Assembly (NCBI GenBank): GCA_008973525.1
Contig: WACJ01000010.1
Location: forward strand, 992,001-1,056,000
Reading direction: 5' to 3'
DNA length: 64,000 nucleotides
DNA from: Stenopsyche tienmushanensis
Lineage: Eukaryota > Arthropoda > Insecta > Trichoptera > Stenopsychidae
The translations under genes were made by a program, and so were the position numbers. Positions 1-12,371 of the stretch are shown here, one piece after another (within the stretch, counting starts at the first letter, position 1; every line of letters starts with the position of its first letter). Below the pieces are notes generated by a model. That model was not told where the DNA came from. It was given only the letters and a program-made list of their open reading frames with translations, and did no database searches.

Positions 1-231
1 TTTTTTTTAGTTTTAAGTAACAAAAGCGGGACCAATAAACAGCTCGGGTCAGTGGAGGATCCCCATGTTCCTCTGTCTCAGATGTGAAGTGAAGTTTCAT
101 CCATGGTTATGAATTGATGCAAAAACGAATCGATGCGCTGGATTAGACTGGGACCAGATTACCACCAGTATTCATAATGTAAATTTGAAATTCTACAAAA
201 AAACGACTGAAACAATTGGTTAAAAAATTAC

Positions 232-1619
232 CTTTCACAACATTTTGCAGCTGCGACGTTCCAAAATTGTTTAACTTTTCTTTTTCATTAGAACATATTG
301 CTAATGGCAGTTTCTTTTCAAATTCAACATTCATTTTTACCAAGCATTTCTTACTATCACATGTTTTAATACTAGCATATTTAATAGTTAATTGCTTAAC
401 GAGATAACACACACGTCTCCAACTCTTAAATTGGATCACAGATTTACTAGGCTCAAACGTAATATCATAAGCTGCATACGGGCAAGAAATATCAATTATA
501 AAAACAGGATTACTGATCTTATTTTTGATCTCCATATTAACGAATTGCTGAACATCCTGGAAATTAAAATATTTATTAAAATTAATATTCATTCACACGT
601 TGGAAATAAACATTATATTACCTTACGTTCTTTCTTCAATGTACAAACTCTTTTTAATAAATAATTATTCAATATTCTGTGAATTTTAGATTTTTTTATA
701 TAACGCTTATTTACATAAACGTACTGAAAATCCTTCGTCTTATATCCGTCGTGTGCAAAATATCCTTTAATAAAAAATCTTTTATCTTTTACCTCGACCG
801 AGTCCCAATTCATTCCAAATTGTTCGTTTAAAAGAAATGAAAATGCTTGATAAATACTATTTGTTTTATATGATTTCAGAATGAGATTCCCGTCATTATC
901 GTCCCGCAATGTAAACGACACTGGAAAATGTATAAGTGCTATTGCTATCATAGCGATTTTTATTTTTTCCATATGAATAACGGGGTCAATGCTTTTTTGT
1001 CTTACGCTCATTGTATACAAAAAATTAGTTAAGGTGACCTATGAATATTAAAAATCTTTTTATTTACACTATTATTAATATATGATGAATTTAAAACATA
1101 AATCATTACCGTAGTTCCATGACATGGTCTATGATCTCCTGATTGAATTTCACCATATTGTTTTTTATCATAAAAGCATTTAATATGCGTAATTGAATCC
1201 TCTTTGTGTAAACTTTCAATGGTGAGATTTTCAGACATCTCAATTAAATTTGCCAACGTTGATCCTCGAAAGCCAAATTTATTTAAATTGCTATTTAAAT
1301 CAGATATTGTTCGACATTTGCTCGTCATAAACCGTTCACCGATTAGTTTCATATTAGATTTTGTAATACCAAAACCATTATCGACCACTTGAATCTTATA
1401 ACTATTCAGATTTACACGCACAGCTATGGCAGTTGCTTCTGCATCGAGGCTATTTAATATCTGGAATTTAAATTTAAAAAAAATTAAATCTTATTTCTAC
1501 TATAATAAGTATAAGAGCAAAATTATTACCAATTCTGTTACTGCTTGATCAAAACTATTTATTTCACATCCTGATCTTAAAAATTCTCGCACTTCTGTGT
1601 CTAAAGATATTAATTCCAT
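232..1619 (-). CDS. MLH3: DNA mismatch repair / meiotic recombination protein MLH3, N-terminal part (partial gene)
   Basis: This is a MutL-family GHKL ATPase that in other animals pairs with MLH1 in meiotic crossover and repair. The minus-strand exons are 1530-1619, 1110-1460, 622-1038 and about 232-556, with introns of only about 65-70 bp separating the first four exons. The start ATG at 1617-1619 opens with MELISLDTEVREFLRSG. ATPase motifs are readable: TEL-ILNSLDAEA (residues 28-39), DNGFGI (57-62), GFRG (93-96) and GTTVTLTNFLY. The later text VRQKSIDP, YVNKR and CPYAAYDITFEPSK matches MLH3 specifically rather than MLH1 or PMS. Motif III reads GFRGSTL instead of the usual GFRGEAL. The last visible exon is put at a GTAATT donor (231/230); read-through would run to a stop near 143. 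The C-terminal endonuclease domain lies outside the window. Identity is firm; the end of exon 4 is uncertain. Confidence 0.9.
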
Positions 1620-2073
1620 TTTATTTTTATTTAAATTAAAAAAAAAACATTTTTCACTTGTTTATTTTTAATTGATGATTAATAAAATTATTGCACTTTA
1701 TTTGGTTTTGCAATTCATTAAAAAAACGATTTAAATTTATTTTAGACTCAATATTATGTTTCTTATGACGGTTGAAATGTTTTTACATTATTTTTATAAA
1801 ATATCATAGATAAAAGACAAACATAAATTTGTCTGAAATAAATTTATTTATATCTAGCTTTAACTTAAATTCAATATAAAAAATATTTTGGTGCTTATAA
1901 ATAATTAGACTTTGTTAAAATATTGATAATTCATTTTAATAAATCAACATTTATAAATTTATTTTAATTACGTTAAGAGGGAGAGATGGTGATTATACGC
2001 GATCTATGGACATAATATTCGCTCTTAAGACATCTTAATATTGCTGAGAGTCATCAGTGGTTAGTCGCACGCG
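1620..2073. promoter_or_regulatory. Short head-to-head intergenic region between MLH3 and p47
   Basis: The two start codons (1619 on minus, 2074 on plus) are 454 bp apart and point away from each other, so both promoters and 5' UTRs must lie here unless non-coding upstream exons exist. The part nearest MLH3 is very AT-rich. The last 100 bp before the p47 start, and the p47 first exon itself, are clearly richer in GC and CpG. No TATA box or other motif can be assigned with confidence. Confidence 0.5.
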
Positions 2074-5000
2074 ATGTCGAGTGGTGCGCGCGAGTCACTC
2101 GTGCGCGATTTTCGCGAGCGCAGTGGCGCAGATGAGCGACGTGCTCGCTTCTTCCTCGAGGCTGAGTCTTGGGACCTCGAGGTAATTTTCTGTAATCATT
2201 TCGCTAGCCCAGGTCGTCTTCAGAATCTCTTCGTTCTTTCAAAATCATCACTAGTCAAAATGTCGTTTCCTTTCGATAATATTTGACATCTACCGTTCAA
2301 ATATCATAAGATTTGATGTCTTGAATGTCAATTTTTAATCAACGACATTAAAATATGATTCGTTTGAATGTCCACCATGGTTAAACCATATGAGAGCTTT
2401 TTTAACAGTCATTCTAATGCGATCTAATCAACAAAGCATTCGAAAAAATGACAATTCAAAAACCATCCAATTTTTTTTTAAATAATTCTAATAAGAATTC
2501 AATTTTAATATTACAAACCAACCATAAATATACATTAACGTCTAATATTTATACATCTTATCTAAATATGGACATATTATTTTGTAAACAATTTTCAAAT
2601 AGTATATGTCATCAATGTGTATAACGTCGAAATTTGGCTTTGTTCAATTAAAATCAGATATTTATTTATTTATCTAACGCATGCCCTTATTTTGTTAGTG
2701 TGTAGCAATATAGATTTAATATTGTGACTGTGACGATAAAGACGTTTCATTGATGCTATAACGTCTTGGTCCATGGCTGAATTAAAGATATCAGATTAGG
2801 GGTCAAAAATTTTGCAACCATAAGTCCATCGCTTATTTTCAATATCTAATAATAATACTGCTTTCTGTAGCAATCCCTTGTTTTTTAAAAAATCTTACAC
2901 TTCTAGAACCTATTTCTTTTTGAACCTTCAAAATCTTACAAATCTTGCTATCCCAATCACCAAAAGTTTCATTTTATGAGTTCCTGATGCTTTTCCAGTC
3001 TCTTATCACCCCGGGTCCTTTTCCCCCAAAATCTTACACTCGTGATATCTGCCTCGTGTAATAAGCTTTCTTAAACTATATAGTCCGGTTGTTTAGAGAG
3101 CGAAGATATGAGACATGAGAACAGGCGTTGGCTTTGGTAGTTAAGACACAAGCATTACCCTTATCGCTTTGAAGGGTTTGTGACCTATGTATATAACACC
3201 TCATGTACTGTTTGGGAGCTGCCTCATTATCTGAGCATCATATTTTTTTAGTATTGTTTGTTTTTTGTCTCATAATCATATAATTTTTTTAAAAACAATT
3301 GATATTTTTCAGGCACGAATAATCCGCACCTGGATAATCGAGAGTACACTGTATTTTGAAATCAATTTATTAAATCCTTCTAGTAGAGCGTCTCTTCAAA
3401 GGAATTAAAACGTTTTTGTCTGTGCGATAGTCTGAGACCCATTGAAAATCAGATCACCTGTGAGTCTCCCATCCCGAAGCATTGGGAATTAAAATACTAA
3501 CATATGAGTTTCCCGTCGCGAAAGAGTTAATACTTATCTCGTATTTCAGTATTAATTTTCACACATTACGACATTAATTGTGACGAAATACTGTACTTTA
3601 TGTGCCGACTGAAGAATTTTAATAATATTTAAAAGCTATAAAAATAATACCAACATTTTACAAGGTATAAACTTAATTTTAATGACAAATTTTCATATAT
3701 TACGTCTCCTTCAAATTTCTCCAAAAATCACTCTCAGCCTTGTGCCAGTCCAATGTAATGTTTTCCAAAATTTGGATTGACTTCCTTAACCTTTCCATTA
3801 CGATACTACGTATTTAGTACGCCATATGACATTTTAAAACCCTGTATTTATTATATTTCATATTGATATTTAATAATATATATATCAATATAGATAGTAT
3901 ATATATTGAGATTCAATGTAGTAATGTTGTAAAAATTCTCATATCACAAATTCTCCAATCTCCAATGCGACATCCAATAACGTCCTGAATAGACGATTAT
4001 TTTAGCTTTTAGCCGACGAGTGAACCTTCAATGGATAGCAAAGACTCTAAACATAACAAAAACAACCGTTTATCGCATTGTAACTGAAGATTTGTACACA
4101 AAGCCGCGTAGAAACTTAATTATGACAACGCGCCAAACCGCAGCGCCTTTGTTGTCAATGATTTCCTGACCCGGCATTCCATTAGTTCCCAGCCCCCCTA
4201 CAACACCGATCTGGCTACCCCAGACTTTATTTTTCTCGCTTAAAAGAAGTCCCAAAAGGGAAACATTAGGACACGATTGAAACCATCCGTCATGTTACAT
4301 CGGCTCTAAAGGACATCTCAAAGGCCTTTTTGAACGCATTTTTATATTATTACATAAATCACATGAACATTGACAAGAACGTTCAGTTTTTTAAGGATGA
4401 AAAACAAAAGAATACTTTTGAATAAGTTTGAAATTCTTGTTCATCGATCGAGTATAAAAATGGTTTTCCACTTTATTTCCGTGTCATTTTATATTTTCAT
4501 CATAATCATAATTATTGTAAGCTTCAAGTCTATCATGAAAGCGATTAAAATGCCAATTTTGTTGTGATATGCTAAATTTTGCTTTACTTTTTATCGAGCT
4601 TTAGATATTTTTGGATCATGTTTTACACAAGTGAATTTGTGCCACATAAACAATTATTGCAAAATGTCATAAAAACAGTGCAATGACTATGATAAAAATT
4701 ATTTGTAATCTTCATAGAAGTATATTCAATATAGAGCCATAACAGATTTTATTGAGCTCAAATTTTGTTAAGAAAAATCACCCAAAAACCTAAAAATGAA
4801 AGCAGATAATGAACATATTTATGTTTTTGAAGTTGATGCAAATCCAAAATTATCATAATTTTTATAAACAACACTTGGCATACGTATTCTTCTGTTATCG
4901 TTCCTAATTCGGAGAAAATTTCTAGCAGTTGTAAAATTCAAGCATTCCCACTTCAATAAATCAAATCACTTTCATTTGTATGTATTTAGGTACTGATTTT

Positions 5001-8000
5001 ATATTTATTGAATTTATTATTTTGTTATATCAACCATGAACGATTAATCTCGCAATCATTTTGGATCAAAAGAAGAGCTTATGTCTGGATTTTACGTTAT
5101 TAAAAACTGACATATTTCCCTTTTCAAAGCCCAGAATTACTTAAGACTCTTGGAGTGGGATAATCAACGTACCTCAGTGTAATAAGACAGATGTGCGTAT
5201 GATATGTATGCCACAAAGCCCTTCCTTTTTCCGGTCGTTGAAGGAGTGCCTTCAGTAACTGCAAACTTAATTTAGACAGAGATAGATTGTGTTTATCATG
5301 CATCGGTATTGTTTCCAATAATTCCTCAAAAACTTTGAGCCCATGCCAAAAGCATGAATAAAGACAACTAATTGCGCTACGCTCCCAATGTTCAGTTAAA
5401 GAAAAATCCTTGGAAATTAAATTATTTTGCTAATCAGCAACTGTATTTTGAGACAAAGAGATTGAAAAGACTTCACGTTTCCTTATTAAACTGAAGCTTT
5501 AATTAGATATTCTTGTATATATTTTGTTGGCCGGGTCGCAGTTTTGACACGATTTTGACATAACGAAGTTATTGCGATGAAAAAGAAGTGTATTATATAA
5601 TTTAAGTAACGAAGGCAAATCTATACTACTAAGATTTGACATGAAATTAGAAGCAAATTCACCATTCAAATGACTTAACCCTTTGCGCTCGAAAATAGCA
5701 ACTCGAAAGCAGTCAGCTCGCTTATTTAATGAGTTCTTTACAGTTAACTTAAAATAATTTTAGACACAATATAACACTTTAAACTTATAATTCATTGAAA
5801 GATATTTGTTAAACATTACGTTCTATATCTATGCTTCTTATGGTATTTTATAAAACAATCTCCAATGTGCATTCTTGGCTTGTTGGGGCAAGTATCACGG
5901 TAGTACACAGTTTGTCCGCCTTTGGCCAGTCCTGGTTTATTGGGAACAAACCTTGCAATCCCTTTTTTGTCCAATCAAAATGACATGCAGCTTCCCATTT
6001 AATCGGATGCCTTCAGAACTGCTCTGCAAAGTAAAAACTGTGCTAGGTTATCTTTCACCGGATACAAACGGTATTCTTGTGGTAATTTCTTCGGGCTCTG
6101 TGCACATTGTCCATTCTAAAAGTTCAATTTCTTCTGTACAATCACTAATGCTTTTCTTACACCTTTAACATCGTCGCTATCTTCATCACTTCCGTCTTCG
6201 TTCCCATGGACAAGCTGATTATGTAAAAATGTAACTTCGTTCGTTATCGCCGAAAAATTGAACTCATCTTCACTAAAAGTATCTTTTTTTTTCGTCTTGT
6301 TCCATGCTTATTGCGCTCAGTAACTTTGAGAGAAATACTCTGATTGCCAAGAAAGTTGAACTCGAACTAACGTCGAAGGCAGAGTCCGACCCACAGTTGC
6401 GAGTGTTTTTGAGATAAGACATCTTTGTAGCTAAATAATACATTGTGCCACTCGACACCTCATAACATGATCCACAAAAGGCCAGGAGTAGACTCGTAAA
6501 GCGATATTCGTTAGACCAAACTTAAATAAACACTGCTATCACTCAATTTACCGCATCAATCCGAGTAGTTCCCAAGAGGCACCGCTCGAGTTGTCGCATC
6601 ACAAGCAGTAATGCCTGAGAGGCCCAGATCGAACACAAAGGGTTAAAACATAAACTTAAACTGTATTGTAATAAAATAACATCGAGCTATTTATACTTCC
6701 ATGATGTGTAACCCTGACCTGAATTTAATATGTTTAACAATAATTTAAACCAGTTATCAATGCTTGCACGATAGTCGTGTCTAATAGTCGTGTTTTATTT
6801 TATTTCAGTTAGCATTATATACTTACTTCCTTAACGATGGATCTTCCGAAGAAGCCAGTAATGCAATTCCGCAAGTTCCAACCGTTGAAACTGTTGCACT
6901 CTCCGATAGTGATCCCGAACTTGTCCCAGATGAAGCCGATGTAGAAGAAAGCAAATATAATCCATCGTCAGTTACAATTAAGAAAAAGAGCAAGTCGAAA
7001 AACAACACCAACAGTAAATTCGCCACTCTTCAGAACCTAATGCAAGACAGCTCCAGCGATGAAGAAGAAGGTATATCAAATCAAATCATAATAGTTATCA
7101 TTGTAATATTTATTCAATATATTATATGAATGTGATTCCAATGCGCATATTTCTTACACAGGTCAAGCATTTTATGCTGGAGGATCCGTACGCAGCGGAC
7201 AACAGATTATCGGACCGGGAAAAAATAAAGATGCTATTATAGCAGACATGTTTCGAAGTGTAAAAGAGTATGTTAATCACTTTCAATGCAATATGAGATG
7301 AAACTAATTTAATTGACGCTAACTAATCAATATATTTTTAGACACGGAGGATTGATTGTGAATCCTGACGGGGAAGCTTCATCCAGTTCTTCTCATTTTA
7401 CTGGTACCGGTTATAAATTAGGTATGTATAGTTTTGTTTCAATACATGATGGATGCATTCGCATTAGCATAATTTTGTTTATAAATGTTATCTTTTGGTA
7501 TTTAGGTGCAACACAGGATGATACAACAGTCGTGCCGGATCCAAACCTTGCTAAAAATAAGAAATTTGATCCTGTAAGCTTAAAATAAATCGTTATATCG
7601 CTCGTCAATATTTTTATTAAATGGTTATAATATTTCAAAACGTGATTTCAGGAGAATGTAGCTGTATTGCGTTTTTGGCGTAATGGTTTTAGTTTAGATG
7701 GAGGTGATCTGCGACCGTACAGTGATCCGGATAATGCGCAATTTCTTGAACACGTCCGACGAGGGTAAATATATACACAAATATTTCGAGCTTCTTCAGC
7801 TGATCTCTTCAGTCTTCAGGCAAATCTTGCCGCTTTCGATGCTACGGAATATAGAACGTCAGTTTTTTTCACGCCCACCATATTCCTTTTGTTTTGCGAA
7901 TTTTATTTATATTGACTTGAAATTTACTGAACGTATTCTTAAATGTTGGTCCTTTCTGATACACAAAGAAAAAATATTTTACCTACAAGGTAGACACATC

Positions 8001-9188
8001 TCTTAACAAAACTATACTATGTCTTGTTTCCTTATTCATTTAATAAATGTGGCCGCACACCTTCTATAGATTTGAACCCAAGATGATTGAATTACAAGTC
8101 ACACTGCTTAACTGTGGGACTACCAACTTACTTAACTTCTAATAATAAATAAATTTAAATTTAAGCATATCAACTATAAAGCTCAATTTATTATTTTTGT
8201 ATTTTTTCCATAAGGGAAATTCCACCAGAACTTCGAGGTGATTCCGAAGTTTATCTCACAATGGAAGATAGAAAAAATGAAGATTTTAGTAGAACAACTA
8301 TTGGACCTGCCAAACCATTCCAAGGAAAAGGACAAATTTTGGGAAGGTAAAATTTCGATCCTTACAGAGAGTTTTAGGTTTTGTCAATGTTTTTGTTCGT
8401 CTGCTGTTTTATTGTATAATAGACAAATGTGTATGTAATAAAGTATATTAAAAACATTCGCAGTCCGGCACCAGCAATTGCAGGTTCGACCGCTATACAA
8501 ACAGTAGGAACCAAAGATCAAGAAGCCAGTCAAGTTTCAGCTCAAGTTGCATTAAAAATCAATGAAGATGAACCCACCACCAATATACAGGTATAGAACG
8601 CTTTAGTTATTTTTAAATACTTTATTAATTATCATAAAGCAACTTGCCAATAAAATAAACTATTATTCCAGTTTCGGCTCGCTGATGGCTCCCGCATTTC
8701 TGGAAGATTTAATCACACTCATACGATTGCCAATTTAAGAGAATATATAACAAAGTATCCTTTTTTAAGTGTTAATTTAACTATAATTATTTTAAGTTAT
8801 GGTTTCACGCTCTAAAAATAATGTCGCATAAATTGCTTATTTTTCTATTGAATGATATAATTATATCATATGATCTCATTTACAATGAATACTAATATGA
8901 TGTAAATATTATTTACATGGGGTAAATTAAAAATTTGAGTTTTTTTCTCTCAATAAGTTCGTAGGTTTTTTTGAAGGAACTGCGTAAAAATGTATGAACT
9001 TATTGAGTGGTGTTATATATATATATTTAATGTTTTCCTTAAGAGTATTATACAGTGCTGTTCCAATATACCAACTACAGACTTTTGTTCTCCTGACTAC
9101 ATTTCCAAACAAAGAATTGAGTGACCTTAATCAGACTATTAAAGAAGCAGGACTTCTGAATGCCTTAGTCGTGCAGCGATTAAAATAG
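2074..9188 (+). CDS. NSFL1C: NSFL1 cofactor p47 (p97/VCP adaptor, UBA-SEP-UBX)
   Basis: This is an adaptor that brings the AAA ATPase p97/VCP to ubiquitinated membrane-fusion substrates in Golgi and ER reassembly. Exons are 2074-2181, 6809-7070, 7162-7267, 7342-7421, 7506-7573, 7652-7764, 8215-8346, 8464-8590, 8672-8754 and 9056-9188; all phases fit and give 403 aa (human p47 is 370). Exon 1 encodes the UBA-like helix bundle, ending [14 protein letters not shown]. An acidic serine-rich linker follows. The SEP domain lies at about 209-275 ([20 protein letters not shown], then IPPELRG). The UBX domain fills about 325-403 with TTFPNKEL and ends VVQRLK. Intron 1 is 4.6 kb and holds a piggyBac-like element and a dispersed repeat; the other introns are short. 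A candidate AATAAA lies at 9411. Confidence 0.95.
3117..3170. repeat. Dispersed repeat B, copy 1
   Basis: The segment starting GAGAACAGGCGTT and continuing through AATTAAGAYAC-like text to CTTATCG recurs in diverged form at 48411-48465 in the same orientation. The class is unknown. Confidence 0.5.
5679..6642 (-). mobile_element. Degenerate piggyBac-like transposon in p47 intron 1
   Basis: The element is flanked on both sides by TTAA (5675-5678 and 6643-6646), the piggyBac target site. It has imperfect terminal inverted repeats, CCCTTTGCGCTCGA on the left and CCCTTTGTGTTCGA read inward from the right. On the minus strand an acidic N-terminal-like stretch (about 6175-6300, [11 protein letters not shown]) and a C-terminal stretch (about 5880-5960, [13 protein letters not shown]) resemble piggyBac transposases, whose tails carry a cysteine-rich domain. 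The middle of the transposase is missing and frames are broken, so this is a deleted, inactive copy. Confidence 0.75.
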
Positions 9189-10020
9189 TATTTTTTTTAC
9201 AACTGAAAATATTTCAACTCATTATATTAAATATCAATGTATCAAAACCAAACGAATATTATGATTTATAAATTTAATACGGAAATCCCATAAATGTTTT
9301 CTGATTATACAATATTCAATCCCCGATTCCTATAAATTTGTATAATTATGTTCGAGCTCACATGTCAACCTTTAAAAAATCCTGCTATTTATCTATGTAT
9401 TTTATTTCCAAATAAAATATTGAGTATTTTCTTTAAAACCTTATTTTGAGTGTATATACATTTTTATCAGTTGAAAGTTATATGTATTAACCCTATCGGA
9501 CCGGAAATCGTCAGACAGAGACGGGTGTCTTGTGTCTCATCATATACTCATGCATCGATGGTAAAGCCGTGTCATAAGCGTCTAAACATTCTCAATATAT
9601 TTTTTTTTATAAAAACTCATAAATTTATATACTTACTGTTCAACAAAAAATCGTATTCTAAAGAATCTTTTAACCATCATAAAATATAGGTATAATTAAC
9701 TGAAATTACTATTTTATTAAAAGGCATTGTTTACCTTAGCGAATTTTGGACAGACACAGATTGATTTTTATATATAAAAAGATAAACTTAACGAATTGTT
9801 TCAATTACATAAGGCGAAGATTCTGTCATCTCTTCAATTGCTCAGACCCAGATATGCGTCTTTTTCTATTTAATTAGTCCTGGATAGTTGAGGTCTTCCG
9901 ACGAGTCTGCTGCCATTCGGTTAAAAATCTAAAAAAGCTTGGTAGACTCGGTGGTTTATTATAAGATACTTTGCCTTTGACCTTTCCCTACCATTATTTA
10001 TTCCTACTTTAAAAAAAGAC

Positions 10021-10335
10021 ATCATTTTCTGGTTGACTTCAGCAATTTTGAAGCAGTCCGGTACTATCTTAACAAGCAGTAAATAGTCTGGCAACACTTA
10101 TAAATGATTGTTTATTTTACTAATTTATAGAAAATTAAAAAAAACTACTTGGACAGTATGACTTAATTATGTTGAATATTCACTACATTTCAACCCCTGC
10201 CCCTACCAAATCCAATGGCACTCAATCATCAGACTGTCATAATGATAATCCAGAAACATGCCAGAATACAACTATTAAATGATCCACATATGTTAGATGA
10301 CCCTCAATTTATTCTGCCAGCTCTCGGTATAACAT
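10021..10335. repeat. Dispersed repeat A, copy 1 (longest)
   Basis: The stretch starts ATCATTTTCTGGTTGACTTC and contains a block ending GCTCTCGGTATAAC. The same blocks in the same order recur at 52198-52390, and the final block recurs at about 57445-57512. Copies differ by substitutions and indels, so the family is old. No coding capacity or terminal repeats were recognised. Confidence 0.65.
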
Positions 10336-11515
10336 GGAAATGCTTATTTTAAAAATGAATAAAATCTGAGGAAGAAAAAATGTAAGATACTAAAATAAAA
10401 GATAGTTAATCTTGTTTCATAACTTTAATTCGGTGTCCTAAATATATGTGTATCCTATAATGGCACTTAAAACTTAATATTAGTATTATGAAAATTAGCT
10501 GCAATCCATATTTAATATCCAATACAATGTGCATATACAAATCCATGAATTCAATACAACTCGCAAACAATGTTTCATGTGCAAATATGGGCTTCTATAA
10601 AATAAGGAATACAATAACATTTAAATAGATTTGCATTAAAAAATATGCGACGCGATAAATCCATCGTAAATCATAAATAGTCAGCGATTGCTTACTTATA
10701 ATAAACATAATAATTATATTATTTACATGAATAAAGCAAAAAATGATTATACAAATTGGTTATATTTTGAATATACTTAATCGTAATTGGTACGTATGAT
10801 TAATTATTTATTTTTCGTAAAAGATTAATTGAATATATATATATATATTGTCGAGTAACGTTTATTATATCAGAAAATTGACTATTTTAATTACAAAAAT
10901 CAATTATTACGCAGTATTGTTTTTGTGTTGAATAATCCGGACAAACAGTCCATCGACTGCATCGGAACATCGTTTTCAAATATATATACGTTTTTCGAAG
11001 CTCGTACTAATTTAATGTTTCCCAAATGTATTCAGTCGGATGGATTCGTGCATATCCCGACAAGGTAATAATCAAATATAAATTCATAAAGCCTTAAAAG
11101 TATATTTTTCGTATAAATTTCTAGCATTTGGAAGTATTATTAATATTTGTTAATGCGTAAGAGGTAAATTTTCACAAATTTGGTTATCATATTTCTATCA
11201 ATACATATTTAATTTAACGAAAAATCAGTTTTTTTATAAATTTCATAACATTCGTTTTCGAAGGAATTGAAATGTCGGCTATAAAATCTTGGTAAACCAC
11301 AAATTTTTAAAATTGTATATTAAATTCTCCAGTCTATAGCTCTCGTATTAGGATATTTTTGCTTACCAAATTTTGGCATCAAATATTTTATGTTTATGGT
11401 TAATATAACACAAAATCTATTTCATCATAAAATATGCAATAAATGTAATTACATATTAAGGGAGGGAAACCACATTAGACGGTTTGAAATATTGTTTTTT
11501 TTTAAATTCATAAAT

Positions 11516-11555
11516 CTAATATATAAAAATCAATGTTTGTTTGTCCGTATTTAAT
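11516..11555. repeat. Copy of the TATATAAAAATCAATGTTTG repeat family
   Basis: The segment matches, nearly base for base, the start of units seen in reverse complement at 40310-40605. It directly precedes a small open frame at 11630-11812 that may belong to the same element. Confidence 0.5.
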
Positions 11556-11629
11556 GGCATTTTTGGCTGTTGCCTTATTCAACAAAGACAATTCAGCACT
11601 TATAATGATTATGAACGAGCTAAACATAA

Positions 11630-11812
11630 TTGTTGGCTCTCAGGGCTTTAATTATTCACGGCAAATGGATCAAACGACAGAATAGACGCAGCACAACAGA
11701 GATCGAGGAGGTTCGGAATGCTCGAAAAGAAGAGATGCAAGCTCAAAATTATGCTTATGAAGAAGACGAAGGGTTGCTATATAATGCTGAAATAACTGAT
11801 AGGAACCGTTAG
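11630..11812 (+). CDS. Unassigned small open frame next to a repeat
   Basis: This is a sixty-residue frame rich in charged residues (IEEVRNARKEEMQAQ, then EEDEGLL). The in-frame methionine is not supported by any start context. The composition looks more protein-like than the random AT-rich frames around it. It lies 75 bp downstream of a repeat-family boundary, so I infer it is a remnant of a mobile-element protein. I do not recognise the family. Confidence 0.2.
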   Translation: MLALRALIIHGKWIKRQNRRSTTEIEEVRNARKEEMQAQNYAYEEDEGLLYNAEITDRNR

Positions 11813-12310
11813 GAAAGTTATACTAATTATTAATACCTTAAATTTATTGTTTTGGTATAATATTATTGTTTAAAATGTTTTTTATTTGCATATTGCACCA
11901 TAAACTCTGATGGCGACCTTCCATGGGAAGAACCTTATAACTCAGCTATTTCCAACGGAAATAAATAAAAAAAAAATTCAGATGTACTTCAACGCATTAA
12001 TAAAATATAATCTAAGTTTAAACAAATTCTAATCATTCCTTCGCTGTTAAAAAAAATTACAAAAAACGCTAAAAAATCAGCCTCCTAATGTGGTTTCCAC
12101 CCTTAATTGTTGCCAAAAAATACAAATTTTAGCCCCGTTATTAACAGCGTTTGTGTCTCAATCATATTTGAATAATGATTTTGTGGCTTACCAAAGTTTG
12201 AATGATATTCGAGGCAAATAACGTGTAGAAATACACGCTGTTTACTTAACTATGAAGATTATTAAATAATTATTTTCTATGTAAATTCAATTTGGTCGTA
12301 ATTCAACGTA

Positions 12311-12371
12311 CAGTCGACGCGCGGTAATCTGACTGCGAGTTATAACTGCTATGATTACCGCGGGTCGACTG
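12311..12371. mobile_element. 61-bp TA-flanked inverted-repeat element (mini pogo/Tc-like MITE)
   Basis: The ends CAGTCGACGCGCGGTAATC and, read inward from the right, CAGTCGACCCGCGGTAATC match at 18 of 19 positions. TA dinucleotides flank both sides (12309-12310, 12372-12373), as expected for Tc/mariner/pogo insertion. The two arms nearly touch, leaving about 23 bp between them. The termini resemble those of the larger element at 54773-56245. Confidence 0.7.

Larger units (their letters stand above)
2182..6808 (+). other. Large first intron of p47
   Basis: This intron is AT-rich and non-coding. It contains one copy of dispersed repeat B at 3117-3170, a piggyBac-like element at 5679-6642, and otherwise no recognisable gene. 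Short open frames at 4070-4255, 4370-4567 and 5124-5318 show no family resemblance and look fortuitous. Confidence 0.7.

Noticed and set aside
10826..10850. AT dinucleotide run as a replication or regulatory feature
   Set aside because: Short AT runs occur throughout this AT-rich window and have no supporting context.
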